64,000 bases of DNA from the NCBI RefSeq assembly GCF_030063445.1, contig NZ_JASITD010000020.1, positions 1 to 64,000 on the forward strand, written 5' to 3'. Under the pieces are notes generated by a model that worked only from the letters and a program-made list of their open reading frames with translations, was not told where the DNA came from and ran no database searches. This document shows positions 49,342-57,922 of this stretch, piece after piece. This stretch comes from Hymenobacter sp. H14-R3 (GTDB lineage Bacteria; Bacteroidota; Bacteroidia; Cytophagales; Hymenobacteraceae). A program made the translations under genes and the position numbers. Position 1 is the first letter of the stretch, and each line of letters starts with the position of its first letter.

Positions 49342-50505
49342 ATGAAAGCACTGATGTTTCACGGCCCCCGCAATGTTAGCGTAGACACCGTTGACGACCC
49401 CATCCTGAAGGACTCGCGCGACGCCATTATCCGCGTTACGAGCACGGCCATTTGCGGCTCCGATTTGCACATCTACAACGGTTCGCTGCCGACGGCACCC
49501 ATGGTGCTGGGGCACGAGTTTATGGGCATTGTGGAGGAAGTAGGCCGCGGCGTGGGCAACCTCAAGCGCGGCGACCGCGTGGTGGTGCCCTTCCCGGTGG
49601 CCTGCGGCACCTGCTTTTTCTGCAACCACGAGCTACCCGGCCACTGCGAAAACTCCAATCCCGACCACTACGGCCCCGAGGGCGGCCTGCTGACCCAAAA
49701 GGGCGGCGCGCTCTTCGGCTACACCGACCTCTACGGCGGCTACGACGGCGGCCAGGCCGAGTTTGTGCGCGTGCCGTATGCTGACTTTGGGCCGCGTAAA
49801 GTGCCTGATTTTCTGACTGATGACCAGGTATTGTTCCTGACCGATATCTTCCCAACCGGCTACTCGGGCATCGATTGGGCCGAGGTGAAGGGCGGCGAGT
49901 TTATCGCCATTTTTGGGGCTGGCCCGGTGGGCATTATGGCCGCTAAGAGTGCTTGGCTGCGCGGCGCGGCCCGCGTGGTCATCATCGATACCCAGAAATA
50001 TCGTCTCGACAAAGCCAAGGAAACAACCCGTTGCGAAACCATCCTGTGGGAAAGCCACGACCAGGTGGTAGAGCAAATCCGCGACATGAGCGAGGGCCGC
50101 GGGGCCGACGTGTGCGTCGATTGCGTGGGCTTCGAGCCCGACCGCAACCTGCTCGACCGTGCCAAGGCCGTGATTAACCTCGAAAAAGGCTCGCCTAAAG
50201 TCATCGAAACCTGTATGAGCGCCGTGCGTCGCGGCGGCGTGGTGTCGGTGTTGGGCGTGTACGCCACCACCAACGACAACTTCCCGGTGGGGCAGTTTTT
50301 TGATAAAGGTATCAAGCTGGTGGGCGGCCAGGCCCCGGCCCACAAGCACATCGATAAGCTGTTGCAGCACATTATCAAGGGCGAAGTAGTGTTGGATGAC
50401 ATCATTTCGCACCGCTTGCCGTTGAGCCAGGCTGCCCACGGCTACGATATTTTTCGTCATAAAAAGGACAACTGCCTGAAAGTAGTGCTGCGCCCCGGCG
50501 AATAA
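49342..50505 (+). CDS. zinc-dependent alcohol dehydrogenase, formaldehyde dehydrogenase-like
   Basis: The 387-residue enzyme has catalytic zinc ligands in TAICGSDLHIYNG and LGHEFMGIVEEVG, the four-Cys structural zinc loop CGTCFFCNHELPGHC, and the cofactor motif IFGAGPVGIMAAKSA. It has the long insertion (GPEGGLLTQKGGALFGYTDLYGG) found in glutathione-independent formaldehyde dehydrogenases and their Bacteroidota relatives. It is a cytoplasmic NAD(P)-linked oxidoreductase of unassigned substrate. It is monocistronic with a terminator at 50525-50574. Confidence 0.92.
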   Translation: MKALMFHGPRNVSVDTVDDPILKDSRDAIIRVTSTAICGSDLHIYNGSLPTAPMVLGHEFMGIVEEVGRGVGNLKRGDRVVVPFPVACGTCFFCNHELPGHCENSNPDHYGPEGGLLTQKGGALFGYTDLYGGYDGGQAEFVRVPYADFGPRKVPDFLTDDQVLFLTDIFPTGYSGIDWAEVKGGEFIAIFGAGPVGIMAAKSAWLRGAARVVIIDTQKYRLDKAKETTRCETILWESHDQVVEQIRDMSEGRGADVCVDCVGFEPDRNLLDRAKAVINLEKGSPKVIETCMSAVRRGGVVSVLGVYATTNDNFPVGQFFDKGIKLVGGQAPAHKHIDKLLQHIIKGEVVLDDIISHRLPLSQAAHGYDIFRHKKDNCLKVVLRPGE

Positions 50506-50524
50506 ACGGCCCTGCCATCTAGTT

Positions 50525-50574
50525 AAAAGCCCGGTTGCCGCTCTTGAAAAGGGGCGAGCAGCCGGGCTTTTTTA
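50525..50574 (+). terminator. intrinsic terminator after the alcohol dehydrogenase gene
   Basis: aaaagcccgg (50525-50534) pairs with ccgggctttt, with a further matching inner part (gctc/gagc), and is followed by T6. It starts 20 bp after the stop. Confidence 0.85.
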
Positions 50575-50639
50575 GCGGCGACTTACCTTGCTGACTAAAG
50601 TTGTGCATAAAACAGAGTCAGGTAAAAAGTACGGAATAA

Positions 50640-53282
50640 ATGCCAAAAAATTACGAAGGGACTGTGTTGGCTAAGCTATTGCTACTGATTGAGTTAACAC
50701 TAGCAGCTAGCGCGCCATCGCGGGCACAAACGGCAGCCGCTAAGCTGGCCCCTGGGGTAGGGGAGGAGTTGCGGCGCGGGGCCGGCCGCCAAGCCGTGCG
50801 CCTACGGGTGCGCAACGCGGTGGCATTTCGGCAGTGGGCTGGCCAGCAAGTGCCAGTTGCTCAAGTGGTTGCCTCAGCAGGTGATGCAAACGTATTTGTA
50901 GTTAAAAATCTATCAGATAAGCAGTTAGCTGTATTAGCTACTTCGCCCTTCGTAGAGTTTGTGGACGTGCCCAACCGCCCCGCCCACGATGAGCGCCTGC
51001 TTAGCGGGGCCGACCTCGCGGCCAACGGCCTGCGCGCGGTGCAGCGCCGCTACCCCGCGCTCACGGGCCAGGGCCTGGCCGTGAGCATCAAGGAAAACCC
51101 GCTCGACGCGGCCGACCTCGACTTGCGGGGGCGGCTCCTGAATACGCCGGCCGGTACGGCTATCGAGTCGGTGCACGCCAGTATTATGGCCACGCTCATC
51201 GCGGGCGGCGGCAGCTCGGGGCCGGCCGGGGAGGGCGCGGCGCGTCAGGCGGGCATTGCCTCGTCCTCCTACGCCAACCTGCTGCCCGACCCTAACGCCG
51301 ACCTCATCCGGCTGGGTGTGAGCGTGCAAAACCACTCGTACGGTACTGGTATTGAGAACTATTACGGGCTCGAAGCCCAGGGCTACGACCAGCAAACGCG
51401 GCAGCTGCCCTACCTGCTGCACGTGTTTTCGTCGGGCAATGCCGGCACCTCGGCCAGTACCAGCGGCCCCTACCAGGGCCTGGCAAACGTGGCTAACCTC
51501 ACCGGCCAGTTCAAGATGTCGAAAAACTCGCTGGCCGTGGGCGCTACCGATGCGCTGGGCCAGGTGGCGGCCCTCAGCTCACGCGGGCCGGCCTACGATG
51601 GCCGGGTGAAGCCCGAGCTGGTGGCCTACGGCGACGCCGGCTCGTCCGATGCCGCGGCGCTGGGCTCGGGGGCGGCGCTGCTGGTGCAGCAGGCCTACCG
51701 CAACAGCCAGGGCGGCGCATTGCCGCCCGCCGCGCTGGTAAAAGCCGCTCTTCTTACTAGCGCCGACGATGTGGGCCGGCCCGAAGTCGATTTTGTAAGC
51801 GGCTTCGGTCAGCTCAATGCCCTGGGCGCGGTGCGCACCGTGCTGGAAAGCCGCTTTCGCAACGGCTCCGTGGCCCAGGGCGCGGTGCAAATCGTGAGTC
51901 TGCCCGTGCCCACCGGCACCCGGCAGCTAAAAGTAACCCTCGCCTGGACCGACCCCGAAGCCGCCGCCAATGCCCCGCAAGCGCTCGTCAACGACCTCGA
52001 CCTGGAAGTGCTGGGGCCCGGCGGCACCCGCTGGCTGCCTTGGGTACTAAGCGCTTTTCCCAACCTCGATTCGCTGGCGCAGCCCGCCCGCCGCCGCGCC
52101 GACCACCTCAACAACGTGGAGCAGGTGACCATCAGCCTGCCCGCCGCCGGCACCTACCAGTTGCGGGTGCGCGGCACGGCGGTGCCTAGCGGCCCGCAGG
52201 CGTTCAGCCTGGCTTATGAGGTGGTGGCTCCGGGGTTTGAGTGGCTGGCGCCCAATGCATTGCGCAACGTGCGGCCGGGCCAGGCCACGTTGCTGCGCTG
52301 GCGCTACGCCGGCGCGGCCACCACCGCCCGCCTTGAGTACCGGCCCATCGGCCGGGCGGCCTGGCGCACCATTGCGGCCGCCGCCAATCCGGCGCAGCGC
52401 ATGTATAGCTGGGTAGCGCCCGACACGACCACGCTGGCGCAGGTGCGGCTGGTGGTTGATAACCAAGCTTTTGTGTCCGATACGTTTGCGCTGGCCCAGC
52501 CGCTGCCGGTGCGCGTAGGCTACGTGTGCCCTGACGAAACGCTGCTAACCTGGCCCGCTACGCCGGGGGCCACGCAGTACCAGGTGTACCGGCTGGGCGT
52601 TACGGCCCCCGAGCCATTTCAAGTAGTGGCCGATACGCTGCTGCGCATAGAGGCTACCCGCCAGGCCGGGTCCTATTTTGCCGTGGCCCCCGTGCTAGGC
52701 GGCAAGCTGGCCGAGCGCGGCGCTACTGCTAACCTGGCCGAGGCCGGCGTGAGCTGCTACGTGCGGTCGCTGCTGGCCCGGCAGCCCATCGCCGATACCG
52801 TGCGCTTGGTATTGTCGCTCGGCACGCTCTACCGCTTGCAGGCCGTGCAATTGCAACGCCTTGGCCCAGAAGGCTTTCAGGCTATTCAAGCCCTGAGCCC
52901 CGTTACCCAGCTCACTACCTTGTTTACCGACCTCACGGCTACCACCGGCCTCAACCAGTACCGCATTCAGGGCCAGGATGCGGCCGGGCGCACCTTTTAT
53001 AGCGAGGTGGTGGCCGTGCAGCTGGTGCGCCGGGGCGAGCTGCTGGTGTTTCCGGTGCCCGTGGTGGTGGGGCAGGACTTGCAGGTGGCCGGCGAGCCAG
53101 GTGCCGCCCTGCAAGTGGACCTCTACGATGCCCTGGGCCGCCACGTGCGCACGGCGCAGGTCCAGGGGGCGCTCAACCTGGTGAGCACAACCGGCTTGCG
53201 GTCGGGCGTGTACCTGCTGCGCGCTACCCCCACCACCGGGGGCGGCCCCGCCCGCACCCGCCGCATAGTGTTGGTTGACTAA
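50640..53282 (+). CDS. S8-like secreted peptidase with T9SS-type C-terminal tail
   Basis: The 880-residue protein has a signal-like N-terminus (about 1-30), a propeptide-like part and a subtilase domain. The catalytic His lies near residue 179 (VHASIMATLIAGG) and Ser near 335 (GSSDAAALGSGAALLVQQ). The position of the catalytic Asp reads LAVSIKENPLD, so Glu 152 stands where Asp normally is. Similar KEN/KEQ variants exist in Bacteroidota subtilases that I recall, so this may be a subfamily trait. The C-terminal 80 residues (ELLVFPVPVVVGQDLQV, GVYLLRATPTTGG) look like a type A T9SS sorting domain. Secretion through the type IX system to the surface or outside is expected. Confidence 0.8.
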   Translation: MPKNYEGTVLAKLLLLIELTLAASAPSRAQTAAAKLAPGVGEELRRGAGRQAVRLRVRNAVAFRQWAGQQVPVAQVVASAGDANVFVVKNLSDKQLAVLATSPFVEFVDVPNRPAHDERLLSGADLAANGLRAVQRRYPALTGQGLAVSIKENPLDAADLDLRGRLLNTPAGTAIESVHASIMATLIAGGGSSGPAGEGAARQAGIASSSYANLLPDPNADLIRLGVSVQNHSYGTGIENYYGLEAQGYDQQTRQLPYLLHVFSSGNAGTSASTSGPYQGLANVANLTGQFKMSKNSLAVGATDALGQVAALSSRGPAYDGRVKPELVAYGDAGSSDAAALGSGAALLVQQAYRNSQGGALPPAALVKAALLTSADDVGRPEVDFVSGFGQLNALGAVRTVLESRFRNGSVAQGAVQIVSLPVPTGTRQLKVTLAWTDPEAAANAPQALVNDLDLEVLGPGGTRWLPWVLSAFPNLDSLAQPARRRADHLNNVEQVTISLPAAGTYQLRVRGTAVPSGPQAFSLAYEVVAPGFEWLAPNALRNVRPGQATLLRWRYAGAATTARLEYRPIGRAAWRTIAAAANPAQRMYSWVAPDTTTLAQVRLVVDNQAFVSDTFALAQPLPVRVGYVCPDETLLTWPATPGATQYQVYRLGVTAPEPFQVVADTLLRIEATRQAGSYFAVAPVLGGKLAERGATANLAEAGVSCYVRSLLARQPIADTVRLVLSLGTLYRLQAVQLQRLGPEGFQAIQALSPVTQLTTLFTDLTATTGLNQYRIQGQDAAGRTFYSEVVAVQLVRRGELLVFPVPVVVGQDLQVAGEPGAALQVDLYDALGRHVRTAQVQGALNLVSTTGLRSGVYLLRATPTTGGGPARTRRIVLVD

Positions 53283-53402
53283 TGGTACGCGGCGAAAGCG
53301 GAGTACTAGCGGGCACTACAATGTCTGTGCTGTAACCCCGGCGGTACTTGCCCAAAGGCAGCGCGTTGCAATGACAAATATCTGATAATCAATTACTAAT
53401 AC

Positions 53403-53453
53403 AACGAGTAAAAAGCCCCGGCCTGACTAGCAGACCGGGGCTTTTTGCTCGTT
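53403..53453. terminator. bidirectional terminator between S8 and M57 peptidase genes
   Basis: Near-perfect 19-bp arms (53403-53421 with 53435-53453) with core aaagccccgg and A5/T5 runs separate convergent genes. Confidence 0.87.
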
Positions 53454-53470
53454 AACTAAGCCTTACGAGC

Positions 53471-54283
53471 CTAGTAAAGGTAGTTGAGAGCCGTGAGGTC
53501 GTTGGCGTTAAAGGGGCGGTTCACGTTGTTGCCCACGCAGGCCAGCATCCAGGAGTTGGGGTCGGCGGCCGAAGGGGTGCCGGGGATGCGGATAGCTCCA
53601 ATATCGCTGGCGCCTTCGTTGGGGTTGAGGGTGCCACTGCCGCAGCTGTAAGCCCGGTTGAAGTAGTCGGTGTGGCGAAAGCCAATGCAGTGACCCATCT
53701 CGTGGGCCATGATGGTAGCAATGGCGTTAGAGTTCTGATTACCAATTACATTCGGTACCAGTGTGAAGCCGGGAGCGGGGTTGCCGTTGGTTGGGAAGCC
53801 GCCTGATCGGCCAAGTACGCCGGGCCCTAGGTCGGAAGAGTAACTCACGGGCAGGTCGGCCCCGGTCGTCGAAATGCGCATAAAGCGCAGTTGCAGGCCG
53901 GCCGCATTATAGCGGCGAATAGCCTCGTCGATAGCCGTTACGTAGGTTGAGGTAAACTGGCTCGAAATGCTCACCGTGAGCGTGCGCGGCAGGCGGTTTA
54001 CCAGGTTGGTGGTGCGGTATTGCTCATCAGCACCTACCCGTAGCATAGAAGGGTTGGTACCGTTGGCCAGCACTTCGGGCGAGAGGAAAATGTCGCCCTC
54101 CACCACGTAGCCACCCTCCACTGCTTTTAGGTCGCTGGTGCCGAAGCCCAATGCCTTTACCTGAGCGTTCACTTTCTGCGAAACGGTAACAGGCTGCGTA
54201 GCCGAATCCTGCGATTTCTGGCAACCAGCCAACGAGATAGTGGCAATGGCCCCTAGGGTCAAAAGGGAAGAAAACTTGTACAT
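53471..54283 (-). CDS. M57-family secreted zinc metallopeptidase, lipoprotein
   Basis: The 270-residue protein starts MYKFSSLLTLGAIATISLAGCQK, a lipoprotein signal with Cys at residue 21. The catalytic zinc motif HEMGHCIGFRH (HExxHxxGxxH) lies near residue 193, followed by TDYFNRAYSCGSG, and matches family M57 (PF12388, dual-action HEIGH peptidase). It is probably exported to the outer membrane surface. The coding sequence is less GC-rich than most neighbours. A long low-GC upstream region (54284-54480) with a dyad at 54383-54400 probably holds its promoter. Confidence 0.9.
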   Translation of the reverse strand: MYKFSSLLTLGAIATISLAGCQKSQDSATQPVTVSQKVNAQVKALGFGTSDLKAVEGGYVVEGDIFLSPEVLANGTNPSMLRVGADEQYRTTNLVNRLPRTLTVSISSQFTSTYVTAIDEAIRRYNAAGLQLRFMRISTTGADLPVSYSSDLGPGVLGRSGGFPTNGNPAPGFTLVPNVIGNQNSNAIATIMAHEMGHCIGFRHTDYFNRAYSCGSGTLNPNEGASDIGAIRIPGTPSAADPNSWMLACVGNNVNRPFNANDLTALNYLY

Positions 54284-54744
54284 TGGTTTGGTTTGGAAAA
54301 GGGTGAAGAGAGTGTGAAACTTGTGCCCAAATGTGTAGAGGATTTTCTAACTAACAATTGGTAGTATTGTAAATGCCTAAATGTTACACGTTTGTGTAAC
54401 CATGTTGCTTTAATATTTTTGTAAGGTTAAATGTGATTATTTACGGGGTAGTGGCCGACTAGCCATGCGTATTACTCGCTAGCCACCGGGCTGGGGCTGC
54501 TCGCATTGTCGCAGCACGTGCCAGGGGCGATTTCTCTTTTGCGGGAATAGGTTGGGGCTACCCGCACGGTGGGGATGGGTAGCGTAGGCGGGCGCTGGCC
54601 CCGCGTTATTTAGTGGGCTGAAGGGGTCCGCCGGGCGCTTTAGGGCCCGCTACCCTTCGGCTTGCCTAATCGGCTATCTTTGTTAGATTCCCCTTTCGTG
54701 CGGCCCTTTTGTGTGGCTGCCTCATTTATATAGCTTTCAGCCTC
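54284..54744. other. intergenic, AT-rich, with GTTACAC dyad
   Basis: Between the divergent M57 and RicT genes lies a 461-bp gap, AT-rich from 54284 to 54450 and then GC-rich. The perfect dyad GTTACAC-GTTT-GTGTAAC at 54383-54400 looks like an operator. No gene or RNA is evident. Confidence 0.5.
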
Positions 54745-56448
54745 ATGGCTTGTACTTCTTGTTCATCCGGCGGCGGCTGCTCTACCAGTAAGGTGGGCGG
54801 CTGCGGCTCCAAGGGTGGCTGCTCCTCGGGCGGCTGCACCCGGCTCAATGTTTTCGACTGGCTGGCCGACGTCGATATGCCCAGCGATTTTCGCGGGTTC
54901 GACTGCGTAGAAATTCGCTTCAAGGGCGGCCGTAAAGAGTTTTTCCGCAATGACCAGCGCCTGCCCCTCGTGACGGGCGATGCCGTGGTAGTGGAGGCCG
55001 CCGGCTCGGGCTGGCACCTGGGCCACGTATCGCTCAAGGGCGAGCTGGTGCGCCTGCAAATGCGCAAAAAGAAGGTGCCCACCGACTCGCGCGACATCCG
55101 GCCCATTCTGCGCGTGGCCACCCCCGACGACGAGGAGCGTTGGCAGGCTGTGCGCGACCTCGAAAACGGCACCATGTTCCGGGCCCGCGCCGTGGTCGAT
55201 GAGCTGCGCCTCAAAATGAAGCTCTCCGATGTCGAGTACCAGGCCGACCGCACGCGGGCGCTCTTCTACTACTCGGCCGAAGACCGGGTCGATTTTCGGG
55301 AGCTCATTCGGCGGCTGGCCGACGAGTTTCGGGTGCGCGTGGAGATGCGCCAGATTTCGCTGCGCCAGGAAGCCGGCCGCATCGGCGGCATCGGCGTGTG
55401 CGGCCGCGAGCTGTGCTGCTCTACCTGGCTCACCGACTTTAAGGCCGTGAGCACCACCGCCGCCCGCTACCAGAATTTGAGCCTCAACCCCCAGAAGCTG
55501 GCCGGCCAGTGCGGCCGCCTCAAGTGCTGCCTCAACTACGAGCTCGACGCCTACCTCGACGCCCTTAAGGATATTCCGCAGGTGCAGCGTCCCTTGCAAG
55601 TGGCTGGTGGTGAGGCATTTCTGCAAAAGACGGATATTTTCCGCAAGCGCATGTGGTTTGCCTTCAAAGGCGATAATAACTGGGTGATGCTGAGCGCCGA
55701 GCGCGTGCGCGAAGTGCTGGAAATGAACAAGAAGGGTGAAAAGCCCGATGCCCTGCTGGCCCCCCGCCAGGAAGAGGAAATAGCGCCCGCCGTTTCGACC
55801 CTCATGGAAGGCGACCTCGACCGCCTCGACGACCAGATAAAAGGTGGCAGCAAGCGCAGCAAGCGCAAGCGCAAAGACCGCCCCGAGGGCACCCTGGTGG
55901 GCTCGGCCAGCCCCAGCGCCGATGTGCAGGAGCTGCGCGAACCCCGCGAGCCCCGCCGCCGCGAGCGCATCGAGCGCCCCGCCGGGCAGGGTGCTGAAAG
56001 TGGCCGCCCCCCGCGCCAGGCTGGCCCAGGCTCCGAAGCCACCGTCCGCCCGCCCAGCCCCGCCGGCCCGGCCCCCGAAACCCCGCCTACCAACCCGCGC
56101 CCCGAGGCCAACGCCCCCAGCCCCGCCACGCCGCCTACCGAAGGCCAGCCCGAACAGCGCGGCCGCCGCGGGGCCGCCGCCCGCCCCCTCAACCGCCGCA
56201 GCGGCCGCGGCCGCGAGTCCGGCGAGGGTAGTGCGCCCCGCAACACCGGCGACGGCTCCGCCCAGGAGCCCCGCCCGCGCCGCAACGACCCCGCGGCCGG
56301 CGACGCCGTGCCCCGCCCGCCCCGCGAGGGCAACGACCAGCCCCGGCCCGATGGCACCACCGGCCGCAACCGCGGCCGGCGCGGCGGCAGTGGCCGCCGG
56401 GGCAGCGAAGGCAATTCGGCTCCCACTACTCCGCCCAGCGCCTCCTAG
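54745..56448 (+). CDS. ricT: RicT/YaaT-like PSP1 protein with long disordered tail
   Basis: The 567-residue protein begins with a Cys/Ser/Gly-rich head (MACTSCSSGGGCSTSKVGG), then the PSP1 domain from about residue 35 to 300. The iron-sulfur/Cys motifs CGRELCCSTWLTDF and GQCGRLKCCLNYEL are those of RicT, a subunit of the RicAFT complex in RNA processing. From about residue 370 the tail is low-complexity (RPPRQAGPGSEATVRPPSP, RRGAAARPLNRRSGRGRESG) and basic. The ATG at 54745 is preferred because the Cys-rich head follows at once. gldH starts 4 bp after its stop, so they form an operon seen widely in Bacteroidota. Confidence 0.9.
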   Translation: MACTSCSSGGGCSTSKVGGCGSKGGCSSGGCTRLNVFDWLADVDMPSDFRGFDCVEIRFKGGRKEFFRNDQRLPLVTGDAVVVEAAGSGWHLGHVSLKGELVRLQMRKKKVPTDSRDIRPILRVATPDDEERWQAVRDLENGTMFRARAVVDELRLKMKLSDVEYQADRTRALFYYSAEDRVDFRELIRRLADEFRVRVEMRQISLRQEAGRIGGIGVCGRELCCSTWLTDFKAVSTTAARYQNLSLNPQKLAGQCGRLKCCLNYELDAYLDALKDIPQVQRPLQVAGGEAFLQKTDIFRKRMWFAFKGDNNWVMLSAERVREVLEMNKKGEKPDALLAPRQEEEIAPAVSTLMEGDLDRLDDQIKGGSKRSKRKRKDRPEGTLVGSASPSADVQELREPREPRRRERIERPAGQGAESGRPPRQAGPGSEATVRPPSPAGPAPETPPTNPRPEANAPSPATPPTEGQPEQRGRRGAAARPLNRRSGRGRESGEGSAPRNTGDGSAQEPRPRRNDPAAGDAVPRPPREGNDQPRPDGTTGRNRGRRGGSGRRGSEGNSAPTTPPSAS

Positions 56449-56451
56449 CCC

Positions 56452-56985
56452 ATGCCCGATTTTTTAGCTTTTACCCGGCTGCTAGCGCGCCGCTTTTGGC
56501 AGGCGCTGCTGCCGCTGGCCGGGGCCGCCAGCCTCAGCGCCTGCGACCCCAACCGCGTGTATGAGGATAACGTGGACCTGAAATCGCCCTCCGGCGATGC
56601 CTACGTGTGGGACGTGCAGCAGCGCCCCGACTTCACGTTTGCCATCACCGACACGGCCGCCCGCTACGATGTGTACTTCAACGTGCGCAATGCCTCGGGC
56701 TACGGGTTTTATAACCTCTACCTCAAGCACACGCTCACCGGCCCCGATGGCCGCCCCGCCGGCCCCGCCCTGCTGCACCAAATGGTGCTCATGGACCCCA
56801 AAACCGGCGAGCCCCGCGGCGCGGGCGCAGGCGACATCTTCGACCACCAGTTCCTGGCCCTGCCCCGCCAGCACTTCGCCAGGGCCGGTACCTACAAGCT
56901 GACCCTAGAGCAGTATATGCGCCAAAATCAGCTCCCCGGCATTATGGCCGTGGGGGTGCGCGTGGCGAGGGTGGGCGGTAAGTAA
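56452..56985 (+). CDS. gldH: gliding motility lipoprotein
   Basis: The 177-residue protein has a lipoprotein signal ending in SLSACDPNR (Cys at about residue 31) and the GldH pattern VYEDNVDLKS, WDVQQRPDFTFAITDTAARYD, YNLYLKHTLTGPDG and LEQYMRQNQLPGIMAVGVRV. GldH is needed for gliding and chitin use in Flavobacterium and is usually found downstream of ricT, as here. In this lineage it is kept even where gliding is not evident. A hairpin terminator follows (57001-57043). Confidence 0.92.
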   Translation: MPDFLAFTRLLARRFWQALLPLAGAASLSACDPNRVYEDNVDLKSPSGDAYVWDVQQRPDFTFAITDTAARYDVYFNVRNASGYGFYNLYLKHTLTGPDGRPAGPALLHQMVLMDPKTGEPRGAGAGDIFDHQFLALPRQHFARAGTYKLTLEQYMRQNQLPGIMAVGVRVARVGGK

Positions 56986-57000
56986 CTAGCAGTCAGTAAA

Positions 57001-57043
57001 AAAAGAACGTCATGCCGACCGCAGGGAAGCATGACGTTCTTTT
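57001..57043. terminator. terminator after gldH
   Basis: aaaagaacgtcatgc (57001-57015) and its perfect complement (57029-57043) with an A4/T6 flank form an intrinsic terminator working in both directions, 16 bp past the gldH stop. Confidence 0.85.
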
Positions 57044-57050
57044 TTATTGT

Positions 57051-57920
57051 CTAAGAAGCTGTTTAAGTTAAATTTGTAGCAAGCTACCTGTTGCAAGTCA
57101 TTTATGAGAATAAAGCAATACGCATCTGATTTACGTCCTCGGGACTGGGCCCTGATTGAACCGCTGATTGTCGTGCGTCGCACAAGCAAATGGCCACTGC
57201 TTGACGTGGTTAATGGCATTTTGTACGTGCTAAAAAACGGGTGCGGCTGGCGGGATTTGCCCGGCGAGTTCTCGTGCTGGAACACGGTGCATTACTACTT
57301 CACCAAATGGGGCAAGGATGGCACCTGGGAGAATATCAATGCGTGCTTAGTGCTTGATTATCGGGCAAATGCAGCGAATATTAACCCTACTATTGAAAAA
57401 AAAGAGGCCAGCCCACTACCCTTATCCTCGACTCGCAAAGCGTCAAAAATTCAGCCACAGCCACGGCCCACATTGGCTTCGACGGCGGCAAACTTATCAA
57501 AGGCCGTAAGCGCTTCGTACTCGTCGACTCGTCGGGGGCCACGCTAGCCGTACGGGTGTTAGCTGCCAACGCGCACGATGGACAAAGCGCGTTAGCCTGG
57601 TGGGCTGAATTGCGGCAGCATCCGCTCTTTGCGCGGGTCAAGCGCCTCTTTATTGACGGCGGTTTTCGGGGCGAGTTTGTGCAGAAAATGGCCAAGCAGT
57701 ATGGCATGGAGGTGCGTGTGCCCCAGGAAGTGGTACGACGGGCAGGCAAGTTCGTCGTTCATGCCACGCGTTGGGTGGTAGAGCGCAGCATTGGCTGGGT
57801 TACGAATAACCGCAGATTAGCAAGATGTTACGAGCGAGTTAAGCGCAATGAAGAATCATTTATCCTTTTATGCAATATCAGGAGAATTGTCAAAATGTGC
57901 TAACTTAAACAGCTTCTAAG
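57051..57920 (+). mobile_element. IS5-family insertion sequence
   Basis: The element has 15-bp perfect inverted repeats (aagctgtttaagtta, 57056-57070, and complement, 57901-57915) flanked by direct repeats ctaag (57051-57055 and 57916-57920), a possible target duplication. It carries one transposase in two overlapping frames and lies 8 bp after the gldH terminator. Its right end is 3 bp from the stop codon of the following reductase gene. Total length is about 860 bp, normal for the family. Confidence 0.88.
57104..57903 (+). CDS. IS5-family transposase, two frames joined by -1 frameshift
   Basis: The first frame (57104-57547) begins MRIKQYASDLRPRDWALIEPL, with the IS5 N-terminal domain (NGILYVLKNGCGWRDLPGEF). 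After an 8-A run at 57396-57403 the coding sense continues in the -1 frame: TTLILDSQSVKNSATATAHI (first Asp), LFIDGGFRGEF (second Asp) and RWVVERSIGWV (Glu) up to TAA-like stop at 57901-57903. With a one-base slip the product is 266 residues, the usual transposase length. The A-run is a plausible slippery site; many IS5 elements use such programmed shifts. A simple mutation is possible but less likely since all catalytic motifs are intact. Confidence 0.85.
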
Positions 57921-57922
57921 AG

